Source: Deltaproteobacteria bacterium (GTDB lineage Bacteria; Bdellovibrionota; Bdellovibrionia; Bdellovibrionales; JAMPXM01). Taken from it: a DNA stretch of 64,000 nucleotides. Under the pieces are notes generated by a model that made no database searches, was not told the origin of the DNA, and saw only the letters and a program-made list of their open reading frames with translations. A program made the position numbers and the translations under genes. This document shows, in pieces, positions 6,896-15,994 of the stretch. Position 1 is the stretch's first letter, and every line of letters begins with the position of its first letter. The stretch is from assembly GCA_017302795.1 (NCBI GenBank), contig JAFLCB010000005.1, positions 1-64,000 on the forward strand, read 5' to 3'.

Positions 6896-7069
6896 AAAGA
6901 CTCCATGTTCAAAGAAGAGCGTACTTCTTGAAATGGGGTGTAGTTTGAATTTCGGCTTAGCTCAAATTTAGATCCTATTTTTCCGCGTCAGACCCGTTGA
7001 ACGCCCTTTTTTTCAAGGGTTCCATCATTCACTGAAGTTTCGGAAATGAAATTTTACGGACTATGCCTC

Positions 7070-7597
7070 TTAACGAGTCTCCAGTCTGAACGTTCCTCGG
7101 CAGCCTTGATCAACCCATACTCGGCTATAATCGTAACCCCAATTTGTGCCTTCAACACAACGTGTTCGAGACTCCTGCCTGTGAAGCTGAGCATGCAAAA
7201 TTCTTTCGCCGCTGTCGGGAAAGCACGAGTTGAAGCGGTGATCTGTGCTCGAGCAAGATACAAATTCCACACGCGGTGGAGGCCGATGACCACCACCTCC
7301 GCCGCGCCGTGGTGCCATCACCTCAAACGTCCCGCGGCAACCCTGATCAACCCAGATCGAGTCATAGGTAAATCCCCAGGTGCGGCCCTCAATACAGGAC
7401 GCCCGAGAATCTTGCGAAATCAATCGCGCAAACGCGATCTCTGTTCCTGCGAAGCAGTCAGCATATCGATTGCCAACGCTCTCACAAGAAATGACAGTCC
7501 GTCTTGGCGGTTCGAATCGTCGGTCTTGTGCGTTGACAACCGAGGTCGAAGTTAAAATCATCAGGCCTATCCCAACGAGCAGTTTTCCAAGTGTCAT
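7070..7597 (-). CDS. Secreted protein with two DUF3011 repeats
   Basis: About 175 residues. The start at 7597 (second of two adjacent ATGs) gives the best spacing from GGGGG. After the signal peptide (LGKLLVGIGLMILTSTSVVNA) come two copies of the same module, each with a spaced Cys pattern: SCESVGNRYADCF...SCIEGRTWGF...WVDQGCRGTF and SCSSTDHRFNSCF...RCVEGTNWGY...WVDQGCRGTF, joined by a Gly/Pro/Arg linker. This is the DUF3011 (Pfam PF11218) cysteine-rich fold, found in exported proteins of unknown function. The duplication is nearly exact at the WVDQGCRGTF ends. It is divergent from the histidine kinase gene. Confidence 0.85.
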   Translation of the reverse strand: MTLGKLLVGIGLMILTSTSVVNAQDRRFEPPRRTVISCESVGNRYADCFAGTEIAFARLISQDSRASCIEGRTWGFTYDSIWVDQGCRGTFEVMAPRRGGGGGHRPPPRVEFVSCSSTDHRFNSCFPDSGERILHAQLHRQESRTRCVEGTNWGYDYSRVWVDQGCRGTFRLETR

Positions 7598-7771
7598 CAT
7601 TCCCCCATTTAAAAGATCTATTCCCGGGGTAAGCAGACCTCGTGCCATCGCAAATTGGGTCAATTTAACACCATTACGATAAAATACATTCAGCCGGCAG
7701 AGCTGGTTCGCGCACCAAGACTTGCCACGCGATTTTCTTGAGATTCTTCAGTATTTTTCCGAAATACCTAT

Positions 7772-9199
7772 ATGCATCTGTATCCGCAGCACTTGTCGAC
7801 GAAGCAAAAGCTAGATCTTGAGCTGGCGAGACGGAGCCCCAACTCTGCGATCGTTTTTGGACTCGTCGCTGCTGCTCTTTTCCTCTTTGATTTTGGCCCT
7901 AAAGACCAGGCCGTTTGGACTAAGTCCTGTGCTCTCATCCTAGTTGTGATCAGTTTGATTAGATACCTTACGGCCAAAATTCTAATGGCTCAGCTTTCTC
8001 CGCACCAAAGAACGACTTTTGTTCTTTATTTGTCCATCATGCTGAATGCCGTTTTTTCGGTGATGATCACGGCACCCACCTACTATGCAGAAAAGTTTAG
8101 CTCGATTTCTGTCTACATTTTAACTTGCCTCACGACTGGTTTTGCGTTTGGTGCCTCGGCATCGCTAGCTCCACTACCTATCATGGGAATTTCAGTTCAA
8201 TCCATCCTGCTGCTCGCTCCGGTGGGGACCGCACTCGCACTTTCGTCCGGTTCGAATGATAATGATTATTACACCGTAGCCGTGCTTCACATCATTCTTT
8301 GGCTACATAGCGGAATGGTGCTAAAACAGAACCATCGAGACCTCAAGCTCGCGATGAACTTCGAAGTTTCAATGCTGAAATCCAACGCCGAACTGAAGCA
8401 TAGCCAAGAACAGCTTGCCAATGAAACCGCAAAACTAATTCATGTTTCAAGACTGACTTCATTAGGTGAAATGGCAGGGGGCATCGCCCACGAGGTCAAT
8501 AATCCATTGGCAATCATGCAAGGCCACTTAATCAATATCAAACGGCAAACGCTAGAAATTCAGGATAGAGAAGCTTCGAAAAAAATTTCTGACAAAGCAG
8601 ATCGAATTCTTTATGCCATTCAGAGAATTGCTAAAATCGTCCATGGACTTCGAGTTTTTTCCCAACAATCAGATCATCTTCCGTTTGAATCGGTAAACTT
8701 CCGCAGCATCATTGACCAAACTTCCGAGTTTGTTGCGGAGAAAATGCGCAGCCGTGGCGTTGAATTTCGCCTGAATGTCGCAACAGATTCATGGTTGCTG
8801 TGCCGACCGGTACAGATTTCTCAGGTTCTAATCAATTTCATCAATAACTCACTCGATGCCATAGAAGATCAAAACGTCGAACGAGTTGACGGAAAAAACT
8901 CCCCCAAAACTGACAATTGGATTTCACTCGATGCTGCCATTGTCGCTGACAAGCTTGTCATTCACTTCAGAGACTCAGGCCTAGGAATCAGCAAACAAGG
9001 CCAGGAGAAGCTCTTCCAGCCTTTCTACACCACCAAGGAACTGGGCAAAGGAACAGGCCTGGGGCTAAGTATCTCGCGGGGAATTATTGCTGACCACGGC
9101 GGAACGATTCGGTACCGACCAAATGACAAACACACCTGTTTTATTATCGAGCTGCCGTTGAATGCGAGCTCGCAATTTTCCAACGAGATTGTTTCATGA
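7772..9199 (+). CDS. Membrane sensor histidine kinase
   Basis: 475 residues. The N-terminal 185 residues form about six membrane helices, with no large periplasmic sensor domain. A short coiled linker leads to the HisKA box GEMAGGIAHEVNNPL, phospho-acceptor His at 240. The HATPase domain has the N box (INFINNSLDAI), G1 (DSGLGI), F (LFQPFYTTK) and G2 (GTGLGLSIS) motifs, so it should be an active autokinase. No response regulator gene adjoins, so it is an orphan kinase. No clear Shine-Dalgarno site precedes the ATG. Its TGA overlaps the next ATG (ATGA), linking it to the broken dehydrogenase start. Confidence 0.9.
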   Translation: MHLYPQHLSTKQKLDLELARRSPNSAIVFGLVAAALFLFDFGPKDQAVWTKSCALILVVISLIRYLTAKILMAQLSPHQRTTFVLYLSIMLNAVFSVMITAPTYYAEKFSSISVYILTCLTTGFAFGASASLAPLPIMGISVQSILLLAPVGTALALSSGSNDNDYYTVAVLHIILWLHSGMVLKQNHRDLKLAMNFEVSMLKSNAELKHSQEQLANETAKLIHVSRLTSLGEMAGGIAHEVNNPLAIMQGHLINIKRQTLEIQDREASKKISDKADRILYAIQRIAKIVHGLRVFSQQSDHLPFESVNFRSIIDQTSEFVAEKMRSRGVEFRLNVATDSWLLCRPVQISQVLINFINNSLDAIEDQNVERVDGKNSPKTDNWISLDAAIVADKLVIHFRDSGLGISKQGQEKLFQPFYTTKELGKGTGLGLSISRGIIADHGGTIRYRPNDKHTCFIIELPLNASSQFSNEIVS

Positions 9200-9354
9200 A
9201 AGCATATGTCATTTACAAGCCAGGCGGCCCTGAGCAATTCATCCTTGAAGAGAAACCAATCCCGACTTGGAAAGCCGGATGGGTGATAACAGCGCGAATC
9301 GCAGAATCGTTATCAAAATCACTTAAAGAGATCACGTCGTATGAGAATTTTTGA
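9196..9354 (+). pseudogene. Alcohol dehydrogenase / quinone oxidoreductase N-terminal remnant
   Basis: 52 codons. The first about 30 residues (MKAYVIYKPGGPEQFILEEK, then PIPTWKAGWV) match the start of medium-chain zinc-type alcohol dehydrogenases/quinone oxidoreductases, normally about 320 residues long. The frame then reads unrelated sequence to TGA 9352-9354; catalytic and NADPH-binding domains are missing. The ATG overlaps the kinase stop. A deletion seems to have fused the gene start to the region before the phosphotransferase. Too short to be an enzyme. Confidence 0.65.
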
Positions 9355-10276
9355 ATGCGAAACTGAAGAAACCTATTCAGAAAATTTTAACGATCCGAAA
9401 TTTGGCGTAGACGAATCTCGTCAAATTCTAGCTTCTCTCGGTATTGAATCGAAAGACCTCCACCGCAAAGTGGAAGGATCCAGTCTTCTGTTTCGAGTCA
9501 ATGACAATTGGCTTAAACTGACGCCACCATTTTGGACTGACGCAGTTGAGACCGAAAAAAAACTGTTGAAGCATTTTGCCAACAGACTCTCCTTGCAGAT
9601 TCCTCAAATTCTCCATTAGGGAGACTTGTTCGGCTGGAAATTTGTTTTATTGAGCCATGTAGAAGGAACCTCGTTTGCAAACATTCATCGAGAGTTTGGC
9701 GATTTAGATCGCGATCGAATGATTGAAGACTTGGCTCGACTTGTCCAAGAGGTCATTCGGGTTGCGCCAATCGAGCTAAACCGGAGCTTTGGAGATTGGC
9801 GAAAATTTGCCGGAACAAGACTCCGCGACCTGAGCTTTCACAAAGAAAAGGGCGTTTCGGATTATTGGGTTGATCAGATCTCCAGTCTTCTCAATGAAGT
9901 AGGTCCGGCGATTCTGGCCCTAGACGATTATCGAATCATCCATGCAGATTTAAACCATGAGCACATCCTGTTTCAAAAATCGACGTGTTGGTGCATGAGC
10001 GGGCTGATCGATTTTGCAGATGGAATGCTCGCACCTAAGGAAATCGAGCTAATCTTGCCTTTCCTCGTGTTCTTCAGAGCCGATAAGGCCAGGCAAAAAA
10101 GGCTCCTTAGTGAGATCGGTTTTGGTACAAAGTCTTATGCCGTACCTTTTTCTCATCTGATGATGGGGCTTACGCTATGCAATCGCTTTCTTCACTTTGA
10201 GGAGTGGTTCTCGCGTGAGATTAAAAGAGAAGGTCTCAAAGATATTCGCGAAATCGCGGAGAAGGTGTTCGCATAG
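9341..10276 (+). pseudogene. Aminoglycoside phosphotransferase-family kinase interrupted by in-frame TAG
   Basis: ATG 9341 opens a frame that reads through PQILH, TAG at 9617-9619, then GDLFGWKFVLLSHVEGTSF in the same frame to 10276. Together the two parts form about 311 residues of an APH/choline-kinase-like fold: hinge region LLSHVEGTSF, catalytic loop IIHADLNHEHILF and metal site GLIDFADG. The family phosphorylates small-molecule hydroxyls. A single nonsense change separates N-lobe and C-lobe; restart at TTG 9626 would lack the N-lobe. Either a recent pseudogene, amber read-through, or a sequencing error. The first ATG overlaps the dehydrogenase remnant. Confidence 0.7.
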
Positions 10277-10339
10277 CAAAAATTTTATGCGAAGTTTAGT
10301 CGTGAGACATCTAGAACTTACTACTGAGGAAGGGTAGCG

Positions 10340-10771
10340 ATGAACTTCATTGGAGCAATTGCCTTGGTCTTTGCCGCGTTATTTTCTGGCGCCGCTTTTT
10401 ATATAAATTTCGCCGAACAACCAGCACGCTTAATTCTTGAACCGACTCAGATTTTGAAACAGTGGGCACCAAGCTACAAAAGTGGATTTATAATGCAATC
10501 TACTTTAGCAATGCTTTCTGGAGTAGCGGCAATCTATACTTTCACACAGACCCAAGACTGGCGTTGGGCTTTAGGGGCAGTTCTAATTCTTGCAAATTGG
10601 CCCTACACCTTGCTCGTTATCATGCCGACCAATCTTAAACTGCTTGCAACGAAAGATGCCGACATTAACTCAACGACTGTTGATCTCATACGACACTGGG
10701 GCAAGCTTCACGCTGTGCGCACGGTACTTGGTCTATCGGCGACAGTTGTCTTTCTTTTAGCGCTGATTTAG
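10340..10771 (+). CDS. DUF1772-family membrane protein
   Basis: 143 residues with four predicted membrane helices (about 3-24, 52-72, 80-100, 124-142). The conserved MPTNLKLL and RHWGKLHAVRTVLGL stretches mark the DUF1772 family (Pfam PF08592), related to fungal anthrone oxygenases, with a His-Arg motif probably in the active pocket. In bacteria its role is mostly unassigned; a small quinone or hydrophobic-substrate oxygenase is possible. The ATG at 10340 follows GGAAGGG. It is a single gene between remnants. Confidence 0.8.
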   Translation: MNFIGAIALVFAALFSGAAFYINFAEQPARLILEPTQILKQWAPSYKSGFIMQSTLAMLSGVAAIYTFTQTQDWRWALGAVLILANWPYTLLVIMPTNLKLLATKDADINSTTVDLIRHWGKLHAVRTVLGLSATVVFLLALI

Positions 10772-10775
10772 CCTT

Positions 10776-10862
10776 CTGCCTTATGCTAAACGCAAATTCA
10801 ATTGCGAAAAATGGGGTTTTGAAGAAACGGATCGTGTGATCTACTACCGCAAGAAACTGTGA
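10776..10862 (+). pseudogene. GNAT acetyltransferase C-terminal remnant
   Basis: The frame ending TGA 10860-10862 reads RKFNCEKWGFEETDRV then IYYRKKL, the usual last strand of GNAT N-acetyltransferases (F-Y-x-K-W-G-F-E-E-T). There is no start or upstream acetyl-CoA-binding motif, so it is only the tail of a deleted gene. It lies directly before the DUF1428 gene and adds to the decayed-gene cluster of 9.2-10.9 kb. Confidence 0.5.
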
Positions 10863-10879
10863 CCCGAAGGAGCACCCAA

Positions 10880-11239
10880 ATGGGAAAGTATGTAGACGCG
10901 TTTGTAATTCCGATAAAGAAAACTAATCTCGCGAAGTACAAGAAAATGGCGAAGGACGGATGCAAGGCCTGGATCAAGCACGGTGCGCTGAGCTACTACG
11001 AGTGTGTCGGCGATGAGTTTCAACCCTATGGACTCGGATTCAAAAAGCTTTGTAAGCTGAAGAAGGACGAAACTTTTGTTTTCGCCTACATCGTATTTAA
11101 ATCGAAATCTCATCGAAACTCTGTCAACAAGAAGGTATTTGCCGAAATGGGCGATGCCTACAAGGACATGAAGATGCCTTTTGATATGAAACGCTTTTCA
11201 GTGGCCGGCTGCACGGTTCTTGTGAATTCAAAAACCTAA
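10880..11239 (+). CDS. DUF1428-family protein
   Basis: 119 residues from MGKYVDAFVIPIKK; ATG 10880 has GAAGGAG upstream, better than the in-frame codon at 10859. Features KYVDAFVIP, WIKHGALSYYECVGD and MPFDMKRFSVAGCTVLV are typical of DUF1428 (Pfam PF07237), a dimeric alpha-beta barrel (ferredoxin-like) family with no settled function. Its stop overlaps the next ATG by 1 nt, and the DUF1905 gene and the GST-like gene follow without gaps, so the three are one operon. Confidence 0.85.
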   Translation: MGKYVDAFVIPIKKTNLAKYKKMAKDGCKAWIKHGALSYYECVGDEFQPYGLGFKKLCKLKKDETFVFAYIVFKSKSHRNSVNKKVFAEMGDAYKDMKMPFDMKRFSVAGCTVLVNSKT

Positions 11240-11583
11240 TGGCGGAAGTTAAGCTCAGAAAGTATGCTTTTAAAAGTAAGGTCTGGAAGCACAAAGGCAC
11301 CGCGGGATGGCATTTCGTAACGGTACCTCTTCGAATGACGAAAACGATTCGGAAGATACACGGACTTTCAGAAGAGGGCTGGGGGCGCTTGAAAGCCACT
11401 GCTTCCATTGGTGAAGTGAAATGGCAAACGGCGATCTGGTTCGATACAAAAGCAAACGGTTATCTTTTGCCGATCAAGGCGCCCATCCGCCGCAAATTAA
11501 AAGCGGCACAGGGATCGTCATTCACCGTTTATCTTTTCCTATTACCAGAAGAACGAAGAATTAATTTTTCTAAGGAAATCTAG
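11239..11583 (+). CDS. DUF1905-family protein
   Basis: 114 residues starting MAEVKLRKYAFKSKVW. The stretch GTAGWHFVTVPLRMTKTIRK and the GYLLPIKAPIRRKL and PEERR motifs match DUF1905 (Pfam PF08922), a small beta-barrel often fused or adjacent to the YdeI/OmpD-associated domain. The function is unknown. It overlaps the DUF1428 stop (TAATGG) and ends 3 nt before the next ATG, so it sits in the middle of a three-gene operon. Confidence 0.85.
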   Translation: MAEVKLRKYAFKSKVWKHKGTAGWHFVTVPLRMTKTIRKIHGLSEEGWGRLKATASIGEVKWQTAIWFDTKANGYLLPIKAPIRRKLKAAQGSSFTVYLFLLPEERRINFSKEI

Positions 11584-12294
11584 ATGATAACTCTTATTCA
11601 GTTTCCACATGCGAAAAACCAACCCTCGTATTCTCCATTCTGTCTGAAATTAGAGACTCACTTTAAAATCGCGAATGTTCCCTACGAGAACAAATACACC
11701 GTCTCGATGAAGGATTCGAAGAAAAAGAAAATGCCGATGATTCTCGATCAAGGTGAACTGATTGAAGACTCGGACTTTATCATTCATCATCTGAAGCTCA
11801 AACACAGTGTGGATCTGGACAAACATCTGTCGGCTGAAGAGAAAGCGATCGCAAAAGCGTTTCAGCTACTTTGCGAAAAAAGTATTGTCGACATCGTGGT
11901 GTACTTTCGGTGGGTTGATAAAGAGAACTGGCCAAAGTTTAGAGAAATTGTTTTTCGGGGCGCCCCTTGGTTCATCAAGGCAACGATCGCGAACGGCATG
12001 GCAAAGAGCATCGAGAAAACACTTTATAAGCATGGGATCGGTCGCTTCACAGATACCGAAAAACTAAAGATCCTCAACGACAACCTCACGGCTATTTCAA
12101 ATTATCTTGGAAGTAAAAAATATTTTTTCGGCGATCAAGTAAGCTCGATTGACGTCATCTTGTTTTCAACTTTGATCCAAGTAAATGCCCGTGGCGCGGT
12201 GAGGCAGTTCGAACAAACTCTCGATGCCTTTCCGAATTTGAAAAACTATCTGGAACGTTTTCGACTGGCCTATTGGCCGGAAATGCAGTCCTAA
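11584..12294 (+). CDS. Glutathione S-transferase-fold protein (metaxin/FAX-like)
   Basis: 236 residues. The N-terminal thioredoxin-like part (ITLIQFPHAKNQPSYSPFCLKLETHFK) contains S-x-x-C near the place of the GST active residue, followed by the conserved Pro of MPMILDQGELIEDSDFII; the C-terminal part is all helical, ending LKNYLERFR. This layout fits the Failed-axon-connections (FAX)/metaxin-like GST group of bacteria, whose substrates are poorly known. The gene starts immediately after the DUF1905 stop, third of the operon. Soluble, no signal peptide. Confidence 0.85.
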   Translation: MITLIQFPHAKNQPSYSPFCLKLETHFKIANVPYENKYTVSMKDSKKKKMPMILDQGELIEDSDFIIHHLKLKHSVDLDKHLSAEEKAIAKAFQLLCEKSIVDIVVYFRWVDKENWPKFREIVFRGAPWFIKATIANGMAKSIEKTLYKHGIGRFTDTEKLKILNDNLTAISNYLGSKKYFFGDQVSSIDVILFSTLIQVNARGAVRQFEQTLDAFPNLKNYLERFRLAYWPEMQS

Positions 12295-12501
12295 CCGATA
12301 AAAAATAATGGGTCACAAAACCGTCAGCTGGATAACGCCGCAACGACGTTGGCGCATGAACAATTTCAAAAACTCTACCTTAGTCGAAATTAACAACTCG
12401 CATTGACGCTTCTTTAAAGCTCGTTACATTTTGTCACATTTGCGATCAACTATTCGGGCCGCGAATTTTAATAACCGGCGAATTTCTTTGGAGGCTAACC
12501 A

Positions 12502-13371
12502 ATGGCGAAAATATTTATTACGGGAGCGAGTTCTGGTTTTGGACGATTGATTACGCAAACTCTGCTGAAAGACAAACATCAGGTTGTCGCAAGTATGCGC
12601 AACATTGAGACCAAAAACAGCAAGGCCGCCTCGGAGCTAAAAGCACTCGGTGCGCATACTGTCGAAATGGATGTAACCAATGACGACAGTGTGAATAAAG
12701 GTATGAGCAAAGGGATCGAACTTCTGGGAGGGGTTGATGTCGTGGTCAACAACGCCGGCATTGGCGTCATCGGCCTTCAGGAAACTTTCACTGCAGATGA
12801 TTGCAAAAAAGTCTTCGACGTGAACGTTTTTGGAGTTCAGCGCGTGAATCGCGCGGCCCTCCCACACATGCGAGAAAAAAGAAGTGGATTGTTGATTCAC
12901 ATTTCTAGTTTGTTGGGCCGCGTGGTCGTGCCATTTTACGGACCTTACAATGCATCTAAGTTCGCGCTTGAAGCATTGGCAGACAATTACCGAATCGAAC
13001 TGTCGTCATTTGGAATTGAATCCGTGCTTGTCGAGCCCGGCGGTTACGGTACGACATTCGTTGATAATTTGGTGCGCCCTTCCGATGCAAACCGAATCAA
13101 GACTTACGGTGAAATGGGTCACGCTCCAGAAGCGTTTCTTAAGAATTTTGAGAAAAATTTCGAGGGACCAAATGCTCCAAACCCACAATGGGTAGCCGAC
13201 GCCGTTTTGAATCTGATCAAGGCACCGCGCGGCTCACGGCCGTTCAGAACAACGGTGGATCGCCTGGGTATGGGCGCTGCAGTTGAACCTTACAACAAAG
13301 CTGCAGACGATCTTCAAAAAGGTATGTATGCCGCCTTTGGCATGTCAGACGTTCTTCAGCTTAAAATGTAA
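12502..13371 (+). CDS. Short-chain dehydrogenase/reductase (SDR)
   Basis: 289 residues. Classical SDR: nucleotide-binding TGASSGFG (7-14), NNAG (83-86), catalytic Ser in HISSLLG, Y149 and K153 in YNASK, and PGGYGT after strand 6. The absence of a basic residue pattern like NADP-specific R-x-S is not decisive, but ASMRN after strand 2 suggests NADP(H). The C-terminal extension resembles bacterial SDRs annotated as oxidoreductases of unknown substrate. ATG 12502 has GGAGG upstream. Monocistronic, with about 200 bp of upstream non-coding DNA. Confidence 0.92.
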   Translation: MAKIFITGASSGFGRLITQTLLKDKHQVVASMRNIETKNSKAASELKALGAHTVEMDVTNDDSVNKGMSKGIELLGGVDVVVNNAGIGVIGLQETFTADDCKKVFDVNVFGVQRVNRAALPHMREKRSGLLIHISSLLGRVVVPFYGPYNASKFALEALADNYRIELSSFGIESVLVEPGGYGTTFVDNLVRPSDANRIKTYGEMGHAPEAFLKNFEKNFEGPNAPNPQWVADAVLNLIKAPRGSRPFRTTVDRLGMGAAVEPYNKAADDLQKGMYAAFGMSDVLQLKM

Positions 13372-13400
13372 TCTAAAATCCAAGCGGGAATGGCCACTCA

Positions 13401-13538
13401 ATGAAAAAAAAGATTCTCGGATTTTGTGGCTTCAAGCCCATAAAAACGACAAGCATAGGAAGCGTCAAAAATCTTAATGAAAAAAAGTGTAGTGAGGTTC
13501 TTGAACAGGTAAAGCAGCTAGGTCATTTGGGACTATGA
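13401..13538 (+). CDS. Possible 45-residue small protein upstream of glycosidase-like gene
   Basis: ATG 13401 to TGA 13536-13538 encodes MKKKILGFCGFKPIKTTSIG and a K/E-rich tail ending VKQLGHLGL. The stop overlaps the ATG of the following secreted-protein gene (CTATGA), the arrangement of translational coupling. No clear ribosome-binding site precedes it. It could be a real small protein, a regulatory leader, or chance. No family is recognised. Confidence 0.35.
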   Translation: MKKKILGFCGFKPIKTTSIGSVKNLNEKKCSEVLEQVKQLGHLGL

Positions 13539-14677
13539 AGTACCACTTTCTGCGACTACTAATTCTAGTTCTGCTATCCGATTTGTTTGAAATCAAACCT
13601 GCAGCTGCGCAAGATTTAAAACCTAGTTCAAATCCACCAAGTCGCACATATAAATTGGGTTTTTCCCCTTGGCCGTGGGACGCGACCTTGGAAGCCATCA
13701 ACTGGACATACGCAAAAGCCATAGAACATGGTGATGTCATTTCTCATCATATCGAAGAAGGTGTTCCTTGGAATGAGGCTCAGTCGGGAGATCCTTTTCC
13801 GAAGGCGATGCAAGAGGAAGTCGACAACCGTCTTCGTCGAAATGCCAACGGTCAAGTCACTTTACTTTCCGTCAATGCTCTAAACACTGGTCGCGACGGC
13901 CTTGCACCAAATCGCGGAAAAAACATGAACGAAGCGCTGCAAGCGCCATGGTCTAAGTATGATTTCAACAAACCAGAAGTGAAACTTGCATACGCGAACT
14001 ACACCGAAAGAATGATCAAGCTATTCCATCCAAAATGGGTAGTGATCGGCATCGAGTCGAATGTGCTGGCCCGAAAAGGGATGGACGCAAATTCTAAATG
14101 GCCGGCTTATGTCGAACTCATTTGCTCGACCAATAGGAGCCTAAAAAACCGAGGCATTAAAATCCCGATACTTGTTTCAATAGTAACGACGGCATTTTTT
14201 CCAGAATGGTCGCCTGAGGACAATTTGAAAAATCAGCAGAAGGTTCTTGAAGAGCTTGATCCTTGTGTAGACGGCTTTGCGGTTTCGGCCCATCCGTTTG
14301 TCAGTGGTCTTCTGGCCGATAAATTTCCCTCGGACTACTTTTCCAGGTTTTTTTCTTTTTCAAAAAAGTGGGTCGGAATCAGCGAATCTAGCTATCCGGC
14401 GCAAGTTTGGAGCCGCGAAGGTCTTACATGGAATGGATCTGAAACTAAACAAGCGGACTTCCTTAAGAAAATGTCTATTGAAGCACAGAAAGTGAAATTG
14501 CAATTTGTGATTTGGTTCACTGTTCGCGATTTCGATCAATTGTGGGCGGGCCTGCTGAGGCGTGACTCTATTTCGCTTGTTTGGCGTGATACTGGTCTCT
14601 ACTCCGAGACAGGCGCGCCCCGGAGCGGACTTCATATCTGGACAAATGAGTTAAAAAAAACCTTCGACGGACGTTAG
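13535..14677 (+). CDS. Exported TIM-barrel glycoside-hydrolase-like protein
   Basis: 380 residues with a signal peptide (FLRLLILVLLSDLFEIKPAAA). The mature protein reads like a beta/alpha barrel: LGFSPWPWD at strand 1, WVVIGIESN (possible acid/base Glu) mid-domain, PCVDGFAVSAHPF, then WVGISESSYPAQ with a Glu in the place of a barrel nucleophile, and FVIWFTVRDFD near the end. This order resembles clan GH-A enzymes such as GH53, but I cannot assign a family or substrate. The gene overlaps the small upstream reading frame by 4 nt and converges on the minus-strand gene ending at 14703. Confidence 0.65.
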   Translation: MKYHFLRLLILVLLSDLFEIKPAAAQDLKPSSNPPSRTYKLGFSPWPWDATLEAINWTYAKAIEHGDVISHHIEEGVPWNEAQSGDPFPKAMQEEVDNRLRRNANGQVTLLSVNALNTGRDGLAPNRGKNMNEALQAPWSKYDFNKPEVKLAYANYTERMIKLFHPKWVVIGIESNVLARKGMDANSKWPAYVELICSTNRSLKNRGIKIPILVSIVTTAFFPEWSPEDNLKNQQKVLEELDPCVDGFAVSAHPFVSGLLADKFPSDYFSRFFSFSKKWVGISESSYPAQVWSREGLTWNGSETKQADFLKKMSIEAQKVKLQFVIWFTVRDFDQLWAGLLRRDSISLVWRDTGLYSETGAPRSGLHIWTNELKKTFDGR

Positions 14678-14702
14678 TAAAAAGCAGACCGAAACAGAGA
14701 GT

Positions 14703-15968
14703 TTATTTAACGGACTTAGATGCCTTTGCTGGCTCTTTGCTAACTTCGACCGCTGGTTTGTCGAATTCCAAACGGAACACTTCTGTGTAGCCTCTTCCGT
14801 GCTTCTTACAAATTTTCGAATAACGATCTAGGTCCAAAATGACAGACTTCGCTAGCAATTGCCGGGCATCTGGCTGAAGGAGTTTGTAATCCTCGTGCTT
14901 TTCCAAATAGGCCGCAATCCCCTCGGGACTTCGCTTAAAGAATTTTTCGGTCGCCCAAGAGACATTGTATCCGTTGGCCCTCAGCAAGAAGCGATCCTTA
15001 TCAGTAAGGCTCAAATCGTGAAGCTCGAAATTTCCGTCATCATCATATAGACACGAAAGCTTCACACCATCTGACTTCACTAACGTGTCAGCGCCATGGG
15101 CCAGCGCCGCTGCTACTCCGACTTTGCCGACATACGAAGTCGCTCGTTGCAAAGCAAGCTGCTTGGCCTCTGGGAGTAAATAGAAGGCAGAAACCGCCTT
15201 TGCTGTGCCTTTTTCAAGAGCCTTAATTCCAACAAAAACCCCTGTACCAACGGTGGAAACGCTAGCGGCTGCTGCGGCTCCAACTCCTGCGCCAGTTTTA
15301 CAATCGTCGATCTTGCTTCCATCCTCTGAACCATGCAATCCGACTACACACCCGACAATTGCTCCTTCTGCCGTAAGATGCGCTGCTCCTTTTGCAAAAA
15401 GTGCCGCTCTTTCGGCATTCGTATACAAGCGATATCCTTCGTACCCCTCGTCAATAATATCGAATCCAACGTCAAACAGTCGCCCGGCGCCACGCGTGAC
15501 GATCCAATCCCAGAGGCCCGCATTGGCAGAAGGAAGAAGTGCCAAAAGAACATCATTTAAGCTCTTCAACCGACTCGCCGATTTTTTACCGGAACCCTTT
15601 TCGGTCATTCCTGAAATCTCGACGGTTCCGAGGTCTCGCCCTAGTCGAACAGTGATTGGATTTCCCTCAAGCCCACTAATATTGATGCCGTTTGCGATCT
15701 TTACGATTCTTGGAGGCTTTCGGTCTTTAGCAAACCCGCTTAGACGAGAATCATCTACTTTGAATCGAAAAATCGCAGCATAAAAATCGCGTTCGCTATT
15801 CTGCTGAACAGAAAGCTCCTGAAGCTTTCCGAAGAGTGCGTTCATACTTTCTTTTTGGGCTTTGTCGATTACCGATCCTATGGTTTCACGATTTACGGCC
15901 TCGGCCCGAGAGTTCGACCACGAAAGTACTGAAATCAGAATCATGGCTGCTAGCTGAAAACGAATCAT
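14703..15968 (-). CDS. Exported hypothetical protein, paralogue of its upstream neighbour
   Basis: 421 residues; signal peptide FQLAAMILISVLSWSNSRAEA after a GGGGAG ribosome-binding site. The middle carries a small-residue-rich hydrophobic stretch (GCVVGLHGS...GAGVGAAAAASVSTVG) that could insert in a membrane; two Cys pairs lie around it. The C-terminus is lysine-rich (KEPAKASKSVK). The order of signal, alpha/beta region, LLPSANAGLW-like segment, Gly/Ala helices and a KSVILDLDRYSKICKKHG tail parallels the gene at 15995-17185, so they are tandem duplicates. Function unknown; probably envelope-located. Confidence 0.75.
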   Translation of the reverse strand: MIRFQLAAMILISVLSWSNSRAEAVNRETIGSVIDKAQKESMNALFGKLQELSVQQNSERDFYAAIFRFKVDDSRLSGFAKDRKPPRIVKIANGINISGLEGNPITVRLGRDLGTVEISGMTEKGSGKKSASRLKSLNDVLLALLPSANAGLWDWIVTRGAGRLFDVGFDIIDEGYEGYRLYTNAERAALFAKGAAHLTAEGAIVGCVVGLHGSEDGSKIDDCKTGAGVGAAAAASVSTVGTGVFVGIKALEKGTAKAVSAFYLLPEAKQLALQRATSYVGKVGVAAALAHGADTLVKSDGVKLSCLYDDDGNFELHDLSLTDKDRFLLRANGYNVSWATEKFFKRSPEGIAAYLEKHEDYKLLQPDARQLLAKSVILDLDRYSKICKKHGRGYTEVFRLEFDKPAVEVSKEPAKASKSVK

Positions 15969-15994
15969 TTTACTCTCCCCTATTTATCTTTCAT

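Noticed and set aside
7046-7555. 169-codon plus-strand frame
   Set aside because: Antisense to the DUF3011 gene, whose duplicated Cys-rich domains and signal peptide are convincing.
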